A stretch of 9,375 nt of DNA from the NCBI GenBank assembly GCA_905201285.1, contig CAJKNM010000064.1:1-9375 (forward strand), given 5' to 3'. The notes under the pieces are model-generated. The model saw nothing but the letters and a program-made list of their open reading frames with translations. It was not told where the DNA came from and ran no database searches. The stretch's first letter is position 1. Every line of letters starts with the position of its first letter. The translations under genes and the position numbers were made by a program. Shown in pieces: positions 1-6,308 of the stretch. Source of the stretch: an uncultured Eubacteriales bacterium. GTDB taxonomy: Bacteria; Bacillota; Clostridia; Monoglobales; Monoglobaceae.

Positions 1-1
1 G

Positions 2-337
2 GTAAATAAAATTGTTGAGGTTTTAAACAGCAAAAAAGCGTCTGATATAAGTGTTTTAAATGTCGGCGCTCTGACAACAATGACAGATTATTTTGTTATT
101 GCAACTGGTAATACCTCAAGACAGACTCAGGCGCTCTGCGACAATCTTGAAGAAGAACTTGCAAAGCTTAAAAAGTATCATATAAACAAAGAGGGATACA
201 GAAGCGGCGAATGGATTCTTCTTGGATATGATGATGTGATTATTCATATTTTTCAACCCGAAGCAAGACGTTTTTATGATTTAGAGCACGTATGGCAGGA
301 TGCAATTCCTGTTTATGTTTCTGAACTTTTAGATTGA
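2..337 (+). CDS. rsfS: Ribosome silencing factor RsfS, 5' end cut off by window edge
   Basis: RsfS (YbeB/DUF143 family) binds ribosomal protein uL14 on the large subunit, blocks joining of the small subunit and so lowers translation in starved cells. The reading frame is open from base 2 to the TGA at 335-337, giving 111 visible codons. The family normally has about 110-120 residues, so only a few N-terminal residues are missing. The visible start reads VNKIVEVLNSKKASDISVLN, followed by the family signature DYFVIATGNTSRQTQAL and, near the end, GEWILLGYDDVIIHIFQ and FYDLEHVW. The ATG at 80 is internal: the conserved region begins well before it. leuS follows 60 bases downstream on the same strand, an order common in Clostridia, so the two probably share a transcript. 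Identification is by recognised family motifs. Confidence 0.93.
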   Translation, partial: VNKIVEVLNSKKASDISVLNVGALTTMTDYFVIATGNTSRQTQALCDNLEEELAKLKKYHINKEGYRSGEWILLGYDDVIIHIFQPEARRFYDLEHVWQDAIPVYVSELLD

Positions 338-343
338 TATGCC

Positions 344-374
344 GGTGTTTAACACCTTTGTTATAAAAACGCAA
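344..374 (+). promoter_or_regulatory. Possible extended -10 promoter and small hairpin in the rsfS-leuS gap
   Basis: The 60-base gap holds a short inverted repeat, GGTGTT and AACACC around one T (344-356), followed by TTTGTT. It could be a weak terminator or attenuator. Immediately after it is TGTTATAAA (359-367), which fits an extended -10 element (TG-N-TATAAA). No good -35 lies 17 bases upstream: TTGATA at 334-339 is 22 bases away. leuS may therefore have a minor promoter of its own in addition to read-through from rsfS. This is weak evidence from sequence alone. Confidence 0.3.
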
Positions 375-397
375 ATTACAGACTGGAGGAAGTTAAT

Positions 398-2857
398 TTG
401 AAATACGATTTTGATTCAATTGAAAAAAAGTGGCAAAAAATATGGGAAGAAACAGGTGAGTTTAAAATCTCTGAGGATACGGATAAGCCTAAATATTATG
501 CGCTTGAGATGTTCCCTTATCCGTCGGGGAACCTTCATATGGGCCATGTTCGTAACTATTCTATAGGCGATGTTGTAGCCAGATATAAGAAGATGAGGGG
601 TTTTAACGTTCTCCATCCCATGGGCTGGGATTCGTTTGGACTCCCCGCTGAAAATGCCGCTATAAAACACGGTACCCCACCCGCCGAATGGACATGGTCG
701 AATATCGATAATATGCGCTCTCAGCTTAAGCGTCTGGGATTCAGCTATGACTGGGATCGTGAGGTTGCTACCGCTAAGCCCGACTATTATAAATTCACCC
801 AGTGGATGTTTCTTAAGCTCTATCAAAACGGCCTTGCTTATAAGAAAAAATCATATGTGAACTGGTGTCCATCCTGCCAGACCGTTCTTGCAAACGAACA
901 AGTCGTAAACGGCAAGTGCGAACGCTGTAAAAGCGAGGTCGGCAAAAAGGACCTGGAGCAATGGTTCTTTAAAATCACAGATTACGCTCAAAAACTTCTT
1001 GATGATATTGATAAACTTGATGGCTGGCCCGATAAGGTTCGTTCGATGCAGACTAACTGGATTGGAAGAAGCGAAGGCGCCGAGCTTCAGTTTAAGGTTG
1101 ACGGAAGCGACAAAACCCTTACGGTATTCACAACAAGACCCGATACTATCTACGGCGTTTCGTATATGGTTATTGCACCTGAGCATCCGATAGTTGACGA
1201 ATTGATTTCAGGTAAGCCGCAGGAGGCTGAGTGCCGTGAATTTATTAAAAAGGTTCAGTCACAAAGCGAAATTGTGCGTTCTGCCACCGACACAGAAAAA
1301 GAGGGTGTTTTCACAGGTACATATGTGATTAATCCGTTCAGCGGAGAAAAAATACCGCTGTATCTTGCAAATTACGTCTTTGTTGATTACGGAACCGGCA
1401 TAGTTATGGGCGTTCCGGCTCACGATCAGCGTGACTTTGACTTTGCTAAGAAATACAATCTTCCTATCCGTGTTGTTATTTCTCCCGAGGACAAGGAGAT
1501 TGATTCCGAAAACCTGACCGAAGCATTCGCGGCCGAGGGCGTTTTAGTGAACTCTGATAAATTCACGGGCTTGAACAATAAAGAGGCACTTCCTAAAATG
1601 ATTGCGTATGCAGAAGAACACGGTTTCGGAGAAAAGAAGATTAACTTCCGCCTGCGCGATTGGCTGATTTCGCGCCAGCGCTATTGGGGTGCACCTATTC
1701 CGATTGTATACTGTGATAAGTGCGGAACTGTTGAAATTCCCGAAAGTCAGCTTCCGGTTAAGCTTCCCGAAAATGTAAAGTTCACCGGTCAGGGTAAGTC
1801 GCCGCTCAGCGAGTGCCCCGAATTTGTGAACACGACCTGTCCGAAATGCGGCGGCCCCGCAAGGCGCGAAACGGATACGATGGATACCTTTGTATGTTCG
1901 TCATGGTATTATATGAGATATTGTGACCCGCACAATACCGAGATGCCTTTCTCAAAGGAAAAGACTGATTATTGGATGAATGTTGACCAATACATCGGCG
2001 GTGTTGAGCACGCCATACTTCACCTCCTGTACGCAAGGTTCTTCACTAAGGTTCTTCATGATTTAGGCTATATCAGCTGTGATGAACCGTTTGAAAACCT
2101 CTTGACACAGGGAATGGTTTTAAAGGATGGAACAAAGATGTCAAAATCCCTGGGAAACGTAGTAAGCCCCGAGGAGATTATATCCAAATACGGTGCGGAT
2201 ACCGCAAGATTATTCATTCTTTTCGCCGCTCCGCCCGAACGTGACCTGGACTGGAACGACACTGCTGTTGAAGGTGCATACAGATTCCTGAACAGAGTAT
2301 GGCGTGCGGTCGATGATTTAAAGGATTATATGACCGATGAGAAAATCGGTACCCTCTCTGAAGAGGATAAAGCGCTTAGATTCGCTGTTAATTCAGCAAT
2401 CAAAAAAGTAACCGAAAACTGTAACCGTTTCAGCTTCAATACTGCTATAAGCGCTGTTATGGAGATGGTCAACTCGCTTTATTCATATAAGGAAAAGGTT
2501 AAAGAATATAACGCGCCTGTTATTACCGAGGCAATTAACAGTTTAATCCTGCTGTTATATCCGTTTGTTCCTCATATCACTTCTGAGCTTTGGGAGGTTT
2601 CGGGACATGCAGATAAGCTTTCAACTCACGCTTGGCCGGAATATGATTCCTCGGCTTTGGTTGTAAACGAGATTGAAATCGTTCTTCAGATTAACGGCAA
2701 AATCCGCGACAAGATGGTTATTTCACCGGATTTGACTCCTGATGAAATGAAGGAACTTGCTCTCAGGAGCGAAAAGGTTCAGAGTCTTATTGAAGGAAAG
2801 CAGATTGTAAAAGTTATTGCCGTTCCTAAAAAGCTTATAAATATTGTTGTAAAATAA
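398..2857 (+). CDS. leuS: Leucyl-tRNA synthetase (TTG start)
   Basis: Class I aminoacyl-tRNA synthetase that activates leucine with ATP and attaches it to tRNA-Leu in the cytoplasm. The 819 residues are the usual length of bacterial LeuRS. The HIGH-type motif is HMGH at 47-50 and the KMSKS loop is at 580-584. The CP1 editing domain (about 220-415) carries TTRPDT (245-250) and AHDQRD (341-346), both expected for hydrolysis of mischarged tRNA, so editing looks intact. A CxxC pair at 157/160 with 174/177 and a second at 439/442 with 481/484 look like zinc sites. The C-terminal anticodon-binding and tail regions are present (INGKIRDKMVI near 755). The start is TTG at 398, chosen because GGAGGA at 385-390 sits 7 bases upstream and the protein aligns with the family N-terminus (YDFDSIEKKWQ). 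There is no room for a T-box leader in the 60-base gap after rsfS. An intrinsic terminator follows directly. Confidence 0.98.
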   Translation: MKYDFDSIEKKWQKIWEETGEFKISEDTDKPKYYALEMFPYPSGNLHMGHVRNYSIGDVVARYKKMRGFNVLHPMGWDSFGLPAENAAIKHGTPPAEWTWSNIDNMRSQLKRLGFSYDWDREVATAKPDYYKFTQWMFLKLYQNGLAYKKKSYVNWCPSCQTVLANEQVVNGKCERCKSEVGKKDLEQWFFKITDYAQKLLDDIDKLDGWPDKVRSMQTNWIGRSEGAELQFKVDGSDKTLTVFTTRPDTIYGVSYMVIAPEHPIVDELISGKPQEAECREFIKKVQSQSEIVRSATDTEKEGVFTGTYVINPFSGEKIPLYLANYVFVDYGTGIVMGVPAHDQRDFDFAKKYNLPIRVVISPEDKEIDSENLTEAFAAEGVLVNSDKFTGLNNKEALPKMIAYAEEHGFGEKKINFRLRDWLISRQRYWGAPIPIVYCDKCGTVEIPESQLPVKLPENVKFTGQGKSPLSECPEFVNTTCPKCGGPARRETDTMDTFVCSSWYYMRYCDPHNTEMPFSKEKTDYWMNVDQYIGGVEHAILHLLYARFFTKVLHDLGYISCDEPFENLLTQGMVLKDGTKMSKSLGNVVSPEEIISKYGADTARLFILFAAPPERDLDWNDTAVEGAYRFLNRVWRAVDDLKDYMTDEKIGTLSEEDKALRFAVNSAIKKVTENCNRFSFNTAISAVMEMVNSLYSYKEKVKEYNAPVITEAINSLILLLYPFVPHITSELWEVSGHADKLSTHAWPEYDSSALVVNEIEIVLQINGKIRDKMVISPDLTPDEMKELALRSEKVQSLIEGKQIVKVIAVPKKLINIVVK

Positions 2858-2860
2858 TTC

Positions 2861-2894
2861 ATTGTGCGCTCTGAAATATGGGCGCACAATTTTT
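2861..2894 (+). terminator. Intrinsic terminator after leuS
   Basis: A perfect 9-bp stem, ATTGTGCGC (2861-2869) pairing with GCGCACAAT (2882-2890), has a 12-base loop and is followed at once by TTTT. It begins 4 bases after the leuS stop codon. This is a standard rho-independent terminator and separates the rsfS-leuS transcript from the superoxide dismutase gene. Confidence 0.82.
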
Positions 2895-2933
2895 GAATTC
2901 TGTTCATATTATATTTCATAGGAGGTTTGTCTT

Positions 2934-3404
2934 ATGAAATGTAATAGCTCGCGTTCGTGCCGCAGGGCATATGCAATGGTCAAAGGAAGTGACAGGTATC
3001 CCCGTTTAAGAGGAAGGGTTAATTTTACACAAACAGAAAAAGGTGTTATTGTCAGAGCAGAGGTGTTTGGGCTTCCGCTTGGCGAAAGCTGTAAGGAACC
3101 GATTTTCGGATTCCATATTCACAGCGGTATGTCTTGTACGGGAAACGCAGAAAATCCGTTTGCTGATGCAGACGGACATTTTAACCCGAAAGGTTGTGAA
3201 CACCCGTATCACGCCGGCGACTTACCGCCTCTTTTCGGAAATAACGGATACGCTTTTATGTCGGTTTTAACTGACAGGTTTTCTGTAGGCGATATAATCG
3301 GAAGAGTTGTAATAATACACCGAAATCCCGATGATTTTAAGACACAGCCGTCCGGAAATGCCGGTGAGATGATTGCGTGCGGAGAAATTATCGGCTGCAA
3401 TTAA
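2934..3404 (+). CDS. Cu/Zn superoxide dismutase family protein, no signal peptide
   Basis: Cu/Zn SODs convert superoxide to oxygen and hydrogen peroxide. All expected metal ligands can be placed in this 156-residue protein: copper H61 and H63 (GFHIH), bridging H82 (GHFNP), copper H129 (VVIIH), and zinc H90, H93 and D96 (HPYHAGD). The disulfide cysteines are C68 and C149 (IACGEI), and the C-terminal signature TQPSGNAG is present. Two oddities: the zinc loop between H90 and H93 is about six residues shorter than in eukaryotic SOD1, and the position of the catalytic arginine (R143 in SOD1) holds M146. There is no signal peptide, so the protein should be cytoplasmic, unlike most bacterial SodC. 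The N-terminus has two extra cysteines (C3, C9). ATG at 2934 has GGAGG at 2921-2925. I see no convincing promoter between the leuS terminator and this start. It precedes a flavodiiron gene by 80 bases, suggesting a shared oxygen-defence role. Dismutase activity is inferred, given the arginine change. Confidence 0.88.
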   Translation: MKCNSSRSCRRAYAMVKGSDRYPRLRGRVNFTQTEKGVIVRAEVFGLPLGESCKEPIFGFHIHSGMSCTGNAENPFADADGHFNPKGCEHPYHAGDLPPLFGNNGYAFMSVLTDRFSVGDIIGRVVIIHRNPDDFKTQPSGNAGEMIACGEIIGCN

Positions 3405-3415
3405 ATTTGAGTTAA

Positions 3416-3438
3416 AAATATGTTGCGGAAACATATTT
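3416..3438. promoter_or_regulatory. Perfect inverted repeat, candidate operator for the flavodiiron gene
   Basis: Arms AAATATGTT (3416-3424) and AACATATTT (3430-3438) are exact reverse complements around GCGGA. The repeat overlaps the -35 position of the downstream promoter, where a repressor would block RNA polymerase. It does not match the PerR, Fur, Rex or FNR consensus as I know them. An alternative is an AU-rich terminator hairpin for the dismutase gene, but no T-run follows it. Confidence 0.5.
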
Positions 3439-3451
3439 ACTGTGTTATAAT
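3423..3451 (+). promoter_or_regulatory. Sigma-A-type promoter with extended -10 for the flavodiiron gene
   Basis: The -10 is a perfect TATAAT at 3446-3451, preceded by TGT at 3443-3445 (extended -10). Exactly 17 bases upstream is a weak -35, TTGCGG (3423-3428). The predicted start is near 3458, giving a leader of about 27 bases that contains the AAGGAG ribosome binding site at 3471-3476. The weak -35 and overlapping inverted repeat are what a regulated promoter would show. Confidence 0.72.
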
Positions 3452-3484
3452 AGCTAAAGCAAAGAAATACAAGGAGAATACGTT

Positions 3485-4639
3485 ATGAAAATTACTAATG
3501 ATATAAAATATATAGGCGTCAATGACCATAAAATAGACTTATTTGAAGGTCAGTACACCGTTGAAAACGGAATGGCATACAATTCGTATATCGTTATCGA
3601 TGAAAAAATTGCTGTTATGGATTCGGTAGACATTAGAGTTAAAGACGAATGGCTCGGGAAAATTTCTGATGCGGTCGGCGATAGAAGGCCTGACTTCCTT
3701 ATTGTTCAGCATATGGAACCCGACCATTCGGGAAGTATTATCACCTTCACCGAGAAGTATCCCGAGGCTAAAATTGTTGCGTCAGCTAAGGCTTTTACTA
3801 TGATGAAAAACTTCTTCGGAACAGACTTTTCCGACAGGAGGATTGTTGTAGGCGGCGGTGATTCATTAAACCTCGGCAGGCATACATTAAATTTCATTGC
3901 CGCACCAATGGTACACTGGCCCGAAGTCATAGTAACATATGACAGCCTTGACAAGGTTTTGTTCTCGGCTGACGCCTTCGGCAAGTTCGGAGCCCTGGAC
4001 TTTGAAGAGGACTGGGCCTGTGAAGCACGCCGATATTATTTCGGTATAGTTGGAAAGTACGGTATGCAGGTTCAAAATTTATTAAAGAAAGCGTCAAATC
4101 TTGATATTAAAATCATTTGTCCTCTGCACGGCCCCGTTTTAAGTGACAATCTTGATTATTATATCAACTTATATAATATATGGTCGTCTTACGGAGTTGA
4201 ATCCGATGGGGTTATGATTGCGTATACCTCTGTTTACGGGCATACAAAGGCTGCGGTTGAGCTTCTTTCCGAAAAGCTTAAAGAAAACGGTTGTCCTAAG
4301 GTTGCTATAAACGACCTGGCACGCTGTGATATGGCAGAGGCAGTGGAGGATGCCTTCCGCTATGGCAAGATTGTGCTTGCTACAACAACTTATAATGCCG
4401 ATATATTTCCGTTTATGCGCGAATTTATCGAAAATCTTACCGAACGCAGCTTTAGCAACAAAACTGTTGCTTTAATAGAAAACGGAAGCTGGGCTCCTGT
4501 TGCGGCTAAAAAAATGACAGCTATGCTCGAAAAATCTAAGAATATTACCTTTGTGGAAAATAATATCAGTATTCTTTCAGCGATCAATGACGAAAATAAA
4601 GCGGAAATATCCGCTCTTGCTGAAGAATTGTCTAAATAG
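3485..4639 (+). CDS. fprA: Flavodiiron protein (FprA-type oxygen/NO reductase)
   Basis: A-type flavodiiron proteins reduce oxygen to water (and in some members NO to N2O) in the cytoplasm of anaerobes, taking electrons from rubredoxin or a similar carrier. The 384 residues fit the two-domain form. The metallo-beta-lactamase-like domain (1 to about 240) carries the complete diiron ligand set: H76, E78, D80, H81 (HMEPDH), H144 (VHW), D163 (ADAFG) and H215 (PLHGP). The flavodoxin domain (about 242-384) has the FMN phosphate loop TSVYGHT at 248-254. There is no fused rubredoxin or flavin reductase domain, and no rubredoxin gene lies in the window, so the electron donor must be encoded elsewhere. 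ATG at 3485 has AAGGAG 8 bases upstream. The gene has its own extended -10 promoter overlapped by an inverted repeat and ends in a large hairpin. Its upstream neighbour is a superoxide dismutase homologue. Whether oxygen or NO is the main substrate cannot be told from sequence. Confidence 0.95.
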   Translation: MKITNDIKYIGVNDHKIDLFEGQYTVENGMAYNSYIVIDEKIAVMDSVDIRVKDEWLGKISDAVGDRRPDFLIVQHMEPDHSGSIITFTEKYPEAKIVASAKAFTMMKNFFGTDFSDRRIVVGGGDSLNLGRHTLNFIAAPMVHWPEVIVTYDSLDKVLFSADAFGKFGALDFEEDWACEARRYYFGIVGKYGMQVQNLLKKASNLDIKIICPLHGPVLSDNLDYYINLYNIWSSYGVESDGVMIAYTSVYGHTKAAVELLSEKLKENGCPKVAINDLARCDMAEAVEDAFRYGKIVLATTTYNADIFPFMREFIENLTERSFSNKTVALIENGSWAPVAAKKMTAMLEKSKNITFVENNISILSAINDENKAEISALAEELSK

Positions 4640-4645
4640 ACTTTT

Positions 4646-4686
4646 TCCGCTATCCTCAGAAGCATTAGTCTTCCGGGGATAGCGGA
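4646..4686. terminator. Long hairpin between convergent fprA and yqfD, candidate shared terminator
   Basis: Arms of 17 bases (4646-4662 and 4670-4686) pair around a 7-base loop. The outer ten pairs are perfect (TCCGCTATCC with GGATAGCGGA); further in there is one T-G wobble and one A-C mismatch. The yqfD stop codon (4665-4667, minus strand) lies in the loop, and the right arm is the end of the yqfD coding sequence. The 3' tails are poor: CTTTC on the plus strand and AAAAAG on the minus strand, so it is not a textbook U-tract terminator, but its place between converging genes suggests transcription end or mRNA 3' protection. Confidence 0.55.
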
Positions 4687-5876
4687 CTTTCAATCACATA
4701 TTGTTCAGCTATATTTTCGAGACAGGTCAGTTCAACAGTGACCTCAACACCGCCGTGCTCGGTTAGGGTATGGCTTTCATTTTGTTCTTTTATTTCTGCC
4801 CCTTCAGGGAGCTCTGATTTAATTTCCTGTGTCAGTTCATTTATACCTGTTTCAATCGCCTCCGATGCAGTCCTTGACTTTTCTTCATCATAGTATTCGC
4901 TATATATATTTTTCCTTATAAATAGCGAAGGAACAATATCAATAGGAATACGATATTCGTTTATTGATTCATTCACGGAAAACTTTTGATAAGGCGGCTT
5001 TCCGTTTAAATATACCGGAAGCTCGGTATTTAAAACTTTCACAGAATACCTCGCCTTGCTTTTACCTGTATAATGACTTTCTATGTAATTCAGCTTATAC
5101 TCTCGTTTCTTTGTATATACAGTTTTTGCATAAACCTCACCTCGCGCCTTAACAAATCTGAATCCATCAACAGGGCTGTCTATTATACCACTGACAAGCA
5201 CATCACCTTTACATACGCCGGAGCCTTTTTTTATAAGCGTTTGTCCCTCGCGGATTTCAGTGTGGTCTATCACCCCATCCCTCGATGCAATCAAGTTACA
5301 AGCCGCTCCATCCTTTTCGAGGCCATTTTCCTTTTCAATTCGTTCTATAATCTCAACATAAACACGTGACCCGTTTGCATTTATGCCAATCCACGCTAAA
5401 TCGTCAAGCTTGTTCATCATCTTATTTCTGATTAAATCATTGTCTATATCCGACGTTTTTGCACCGAGTGATAGTCCGCATTCGCTAAGAGAATTGTAGA
5501 TTGTTTGAGTATCTATACGGCTGTTTCCAAAAACCGTTATCCCCATTATATGTGTCGAAGCATAGCCCAGTACAATGCCTATTGCTATTATTCCGACAAG
5601 AACGGGAAGCCTTTTTCTAAACCGTTTTATCAAAAACGGCAGTCCCGATCGTTTTTTTATTCTAATTCGGCTTTTAGTTCTGTGCGCAGGTGTGTGCATC
5701 TGCATAAACGAAGCTATGTCGGTTTTGAATATTACCCTATTGTTCCCACAGCGTTTTACATCCTTCACCAAAAGATTTCTGTGCATACAAATATTGAGAA
5801 GCCTTTCAGTAAAAGGCCCGTCTGCCTGAACAGTAAGCATCCCCGATAAAAGGCCGTATATTGTACCGGATTTCAA
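4665..5876 (-). CDS. yqfD: Sporulation protein YqfD (TTG start)
   Basis: YqfD is a membrane protein of endospore formers, expressed in the mother cell under sigma-E in Bacillus subtilis and needed for efficient sporulation; its biochemical role is not established. The 403 residues match the usual length (about 400). The N-terminal region (1-80) ends in the family-typical SGLPFLIKRFRKR at 77-89, followed by one transmembrane segment at about 90-110 (LPVLVGIIAIGIVLGYAS). The remainder should be extracytoplasmic and begins with a FtsQ/POTRA-like stretch, ITVFGNSRIDTQTIYNSLS (113-131). Translation starts at TTG (5876-5874): GAGGTGAT at 5889-5882 lies 5 bases upstream, and the protein matches the family from this point. 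yqfC lies 19 bases upstream, so the two form an operon. phoH, which often follows in Firmicutes, is absent here: the operon ends at the hairpin shared with fprA. Confidence 0.93.
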   Translation of the reverse strand: MKSGTIYGLLSGMLTVQADGPFTERLLNICMHRNLLVKDVKRCGNNRVIFKTDIASFMQMHTPAHRTKSRIRIKKRSGLPFLIKRFRKRLPVLVGIIAIGIVLGYASTHIMGITVFGNSRIDTQTIYNSLSECGLSLGAKTSDIDNDLIRNKMMNKLDDLAWIGINANGSRVYVEIIERIEKENGLEKDGAACNLIASRDGVIDHTEIREGQTLIKKGSGVCKGDVLVSGIIDSPVDGFRFVKARGEVYAKTVYTKKREYKLNYIESHYTGKSKARYSVKVLNTELPVYLNGKPPYQKFSVNESINEYRIPIDIVPSLFIRKNIYSEYYDEEKSRTASEAIETGINELTQEIKSELPEGAEIKEQNESHTLTEHGGVEVTVELTCLENIAEQYVIESPLSPED

Positions 5877-5895
5877 ATAAAATCACCTCACATTT

Positions 5896-6189
5896 TTACT
5901 CAACATAGGATATACACGAGACACAGCCGCGGATATTTAAAAGCTCGTCTGTTAAACATATTAGTTCGAGGTTAGAACCTTGTATACAAATACATTTTGG
6001 TTTAGCCTTTACCTTTATACATCTGTCCGAATATTCGAGTATTCCCTTATAATTTTCTATTGTTAGTTCATGAGTTCCGATAGCTCGTATTAAAACGGTG
6101 TCTAAAATAATATCCTTTGACACATCAACGGCATCAGCAAGCTTTTCGCGGATAGAAGAGCGGGTATTGTTTTTTTGTTTGTCTTTCAT
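5896..6189 (-). CDS. yqfC: Sporulation protein YqfC
   Basis: A 97-residue YabP/YqfC family protein, a small soluble sporulation factor co-transcribed with yqfD; the molecular role is unknown. Recognised by SSIREKLADAVDVSKDIILD near the N-terminus and the central LTIENYKGILEYSD, both typical of YqfC. The frame also has an upstream GTG at 6201-6199, which would add four residues (MILY), but that GTG is itself part of the ribosome binding site GGTGAT (6202-6197). The ATG at 6189-6187 is 7 bases after that site and is the better start. The C-terminus is unusually cysteine-rich (CICIQ, GCVSCIS), not something I recall as typical of the family. A sigma-E-like promoter lies upstream. Confidence 0.9.
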   Translation of the reverse strand: MKDKQKNNTRSSIREKLADAVDVSKDIILDTVLIRAIGTHELTIENYKGILEYSDRCIKVKAKPKCICIQGSNLELICLTDELLNIRGCVSCISYVE

Positions 6190-6231
6190 ATAAAGAATCA
6201 CCCTCTGTTTATTGAATCATCGTAACACTAA

Positions 6232-6260
6232 TTTCTATGCCGAAATAAGCTAAAAAATGA
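6232..6260 (-). promoter_or_regulatory. Candidate sigma-E promoter for yqfC-yqfD
   Basis: Read on the minus strand, TCATTTT (6260-6254) matches the sigma-E -35 consensus KMATATT at 6 of 7 positions. After a 14-base spacer, CATAGAAA (6239-6232) matches the -10 consensus CATACAHT at 6 of 8. The transcript would start near 6225, about 36 bases before the yqfC ATG. In B. subtilis yqfCD belongs to the sigma-E regulon, which supports the reading, but short AT-rich matches are easy to find by chance. Confidence 0.45.
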
Positions 6261-6287
6261 ATAATGCCAAGATTTTGTGAATAGATA
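6259..6287 (+). promoter_or_regulatory. Candidate sigma-E promoter for ylbJ
   Basis: GAATAAT (6259-6265) matches the sigma-E -35 consensus KMATATT at 6 of 7 positions. A 14-base spacer leads to AATAGATA (6280-6287), which matches CATACAHT at 5 of 8. The start would fall near 6294, leaving only about 15 leader bases with the GAGGGGG ribosome binding site (6295-6301) at the very 5' end. The short leader and weaker -10 make this less secure than the yqfC candidate. The two -35 elements overlap by two bases. Confidence 0.32.
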
Positions 6288-6308
6288 AATCTATGAGGGG
6301 GCGAAAAA

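Noticed and set aside
80..337. RsfS beginning at ATG 80
   Set aside because: The conserved N-terminal helix and strand are encoded from base 2 in the same frame, so the true start is upstream of the window.
416..826. 136-codon minus-strand frame inside leuS
   Set aside because: Antisense to the LeuRS catalytic core, with no family resemblance.
2893..2915. Promoter for the SOD gene using TTGAAT (2893-2898) and TATATT (2910-2915)
   Set aside because: The spacer is only 11 bases, too short for sigma-A. No correctly spaced pair was found in this gap.
5073..5849. Overlapping plus-strand frames of 84-114 codons opposite yqfD
   Set aside because: They overlap one another and the full-length yqfD gene, and show no domain or plausible ribosome binding site.
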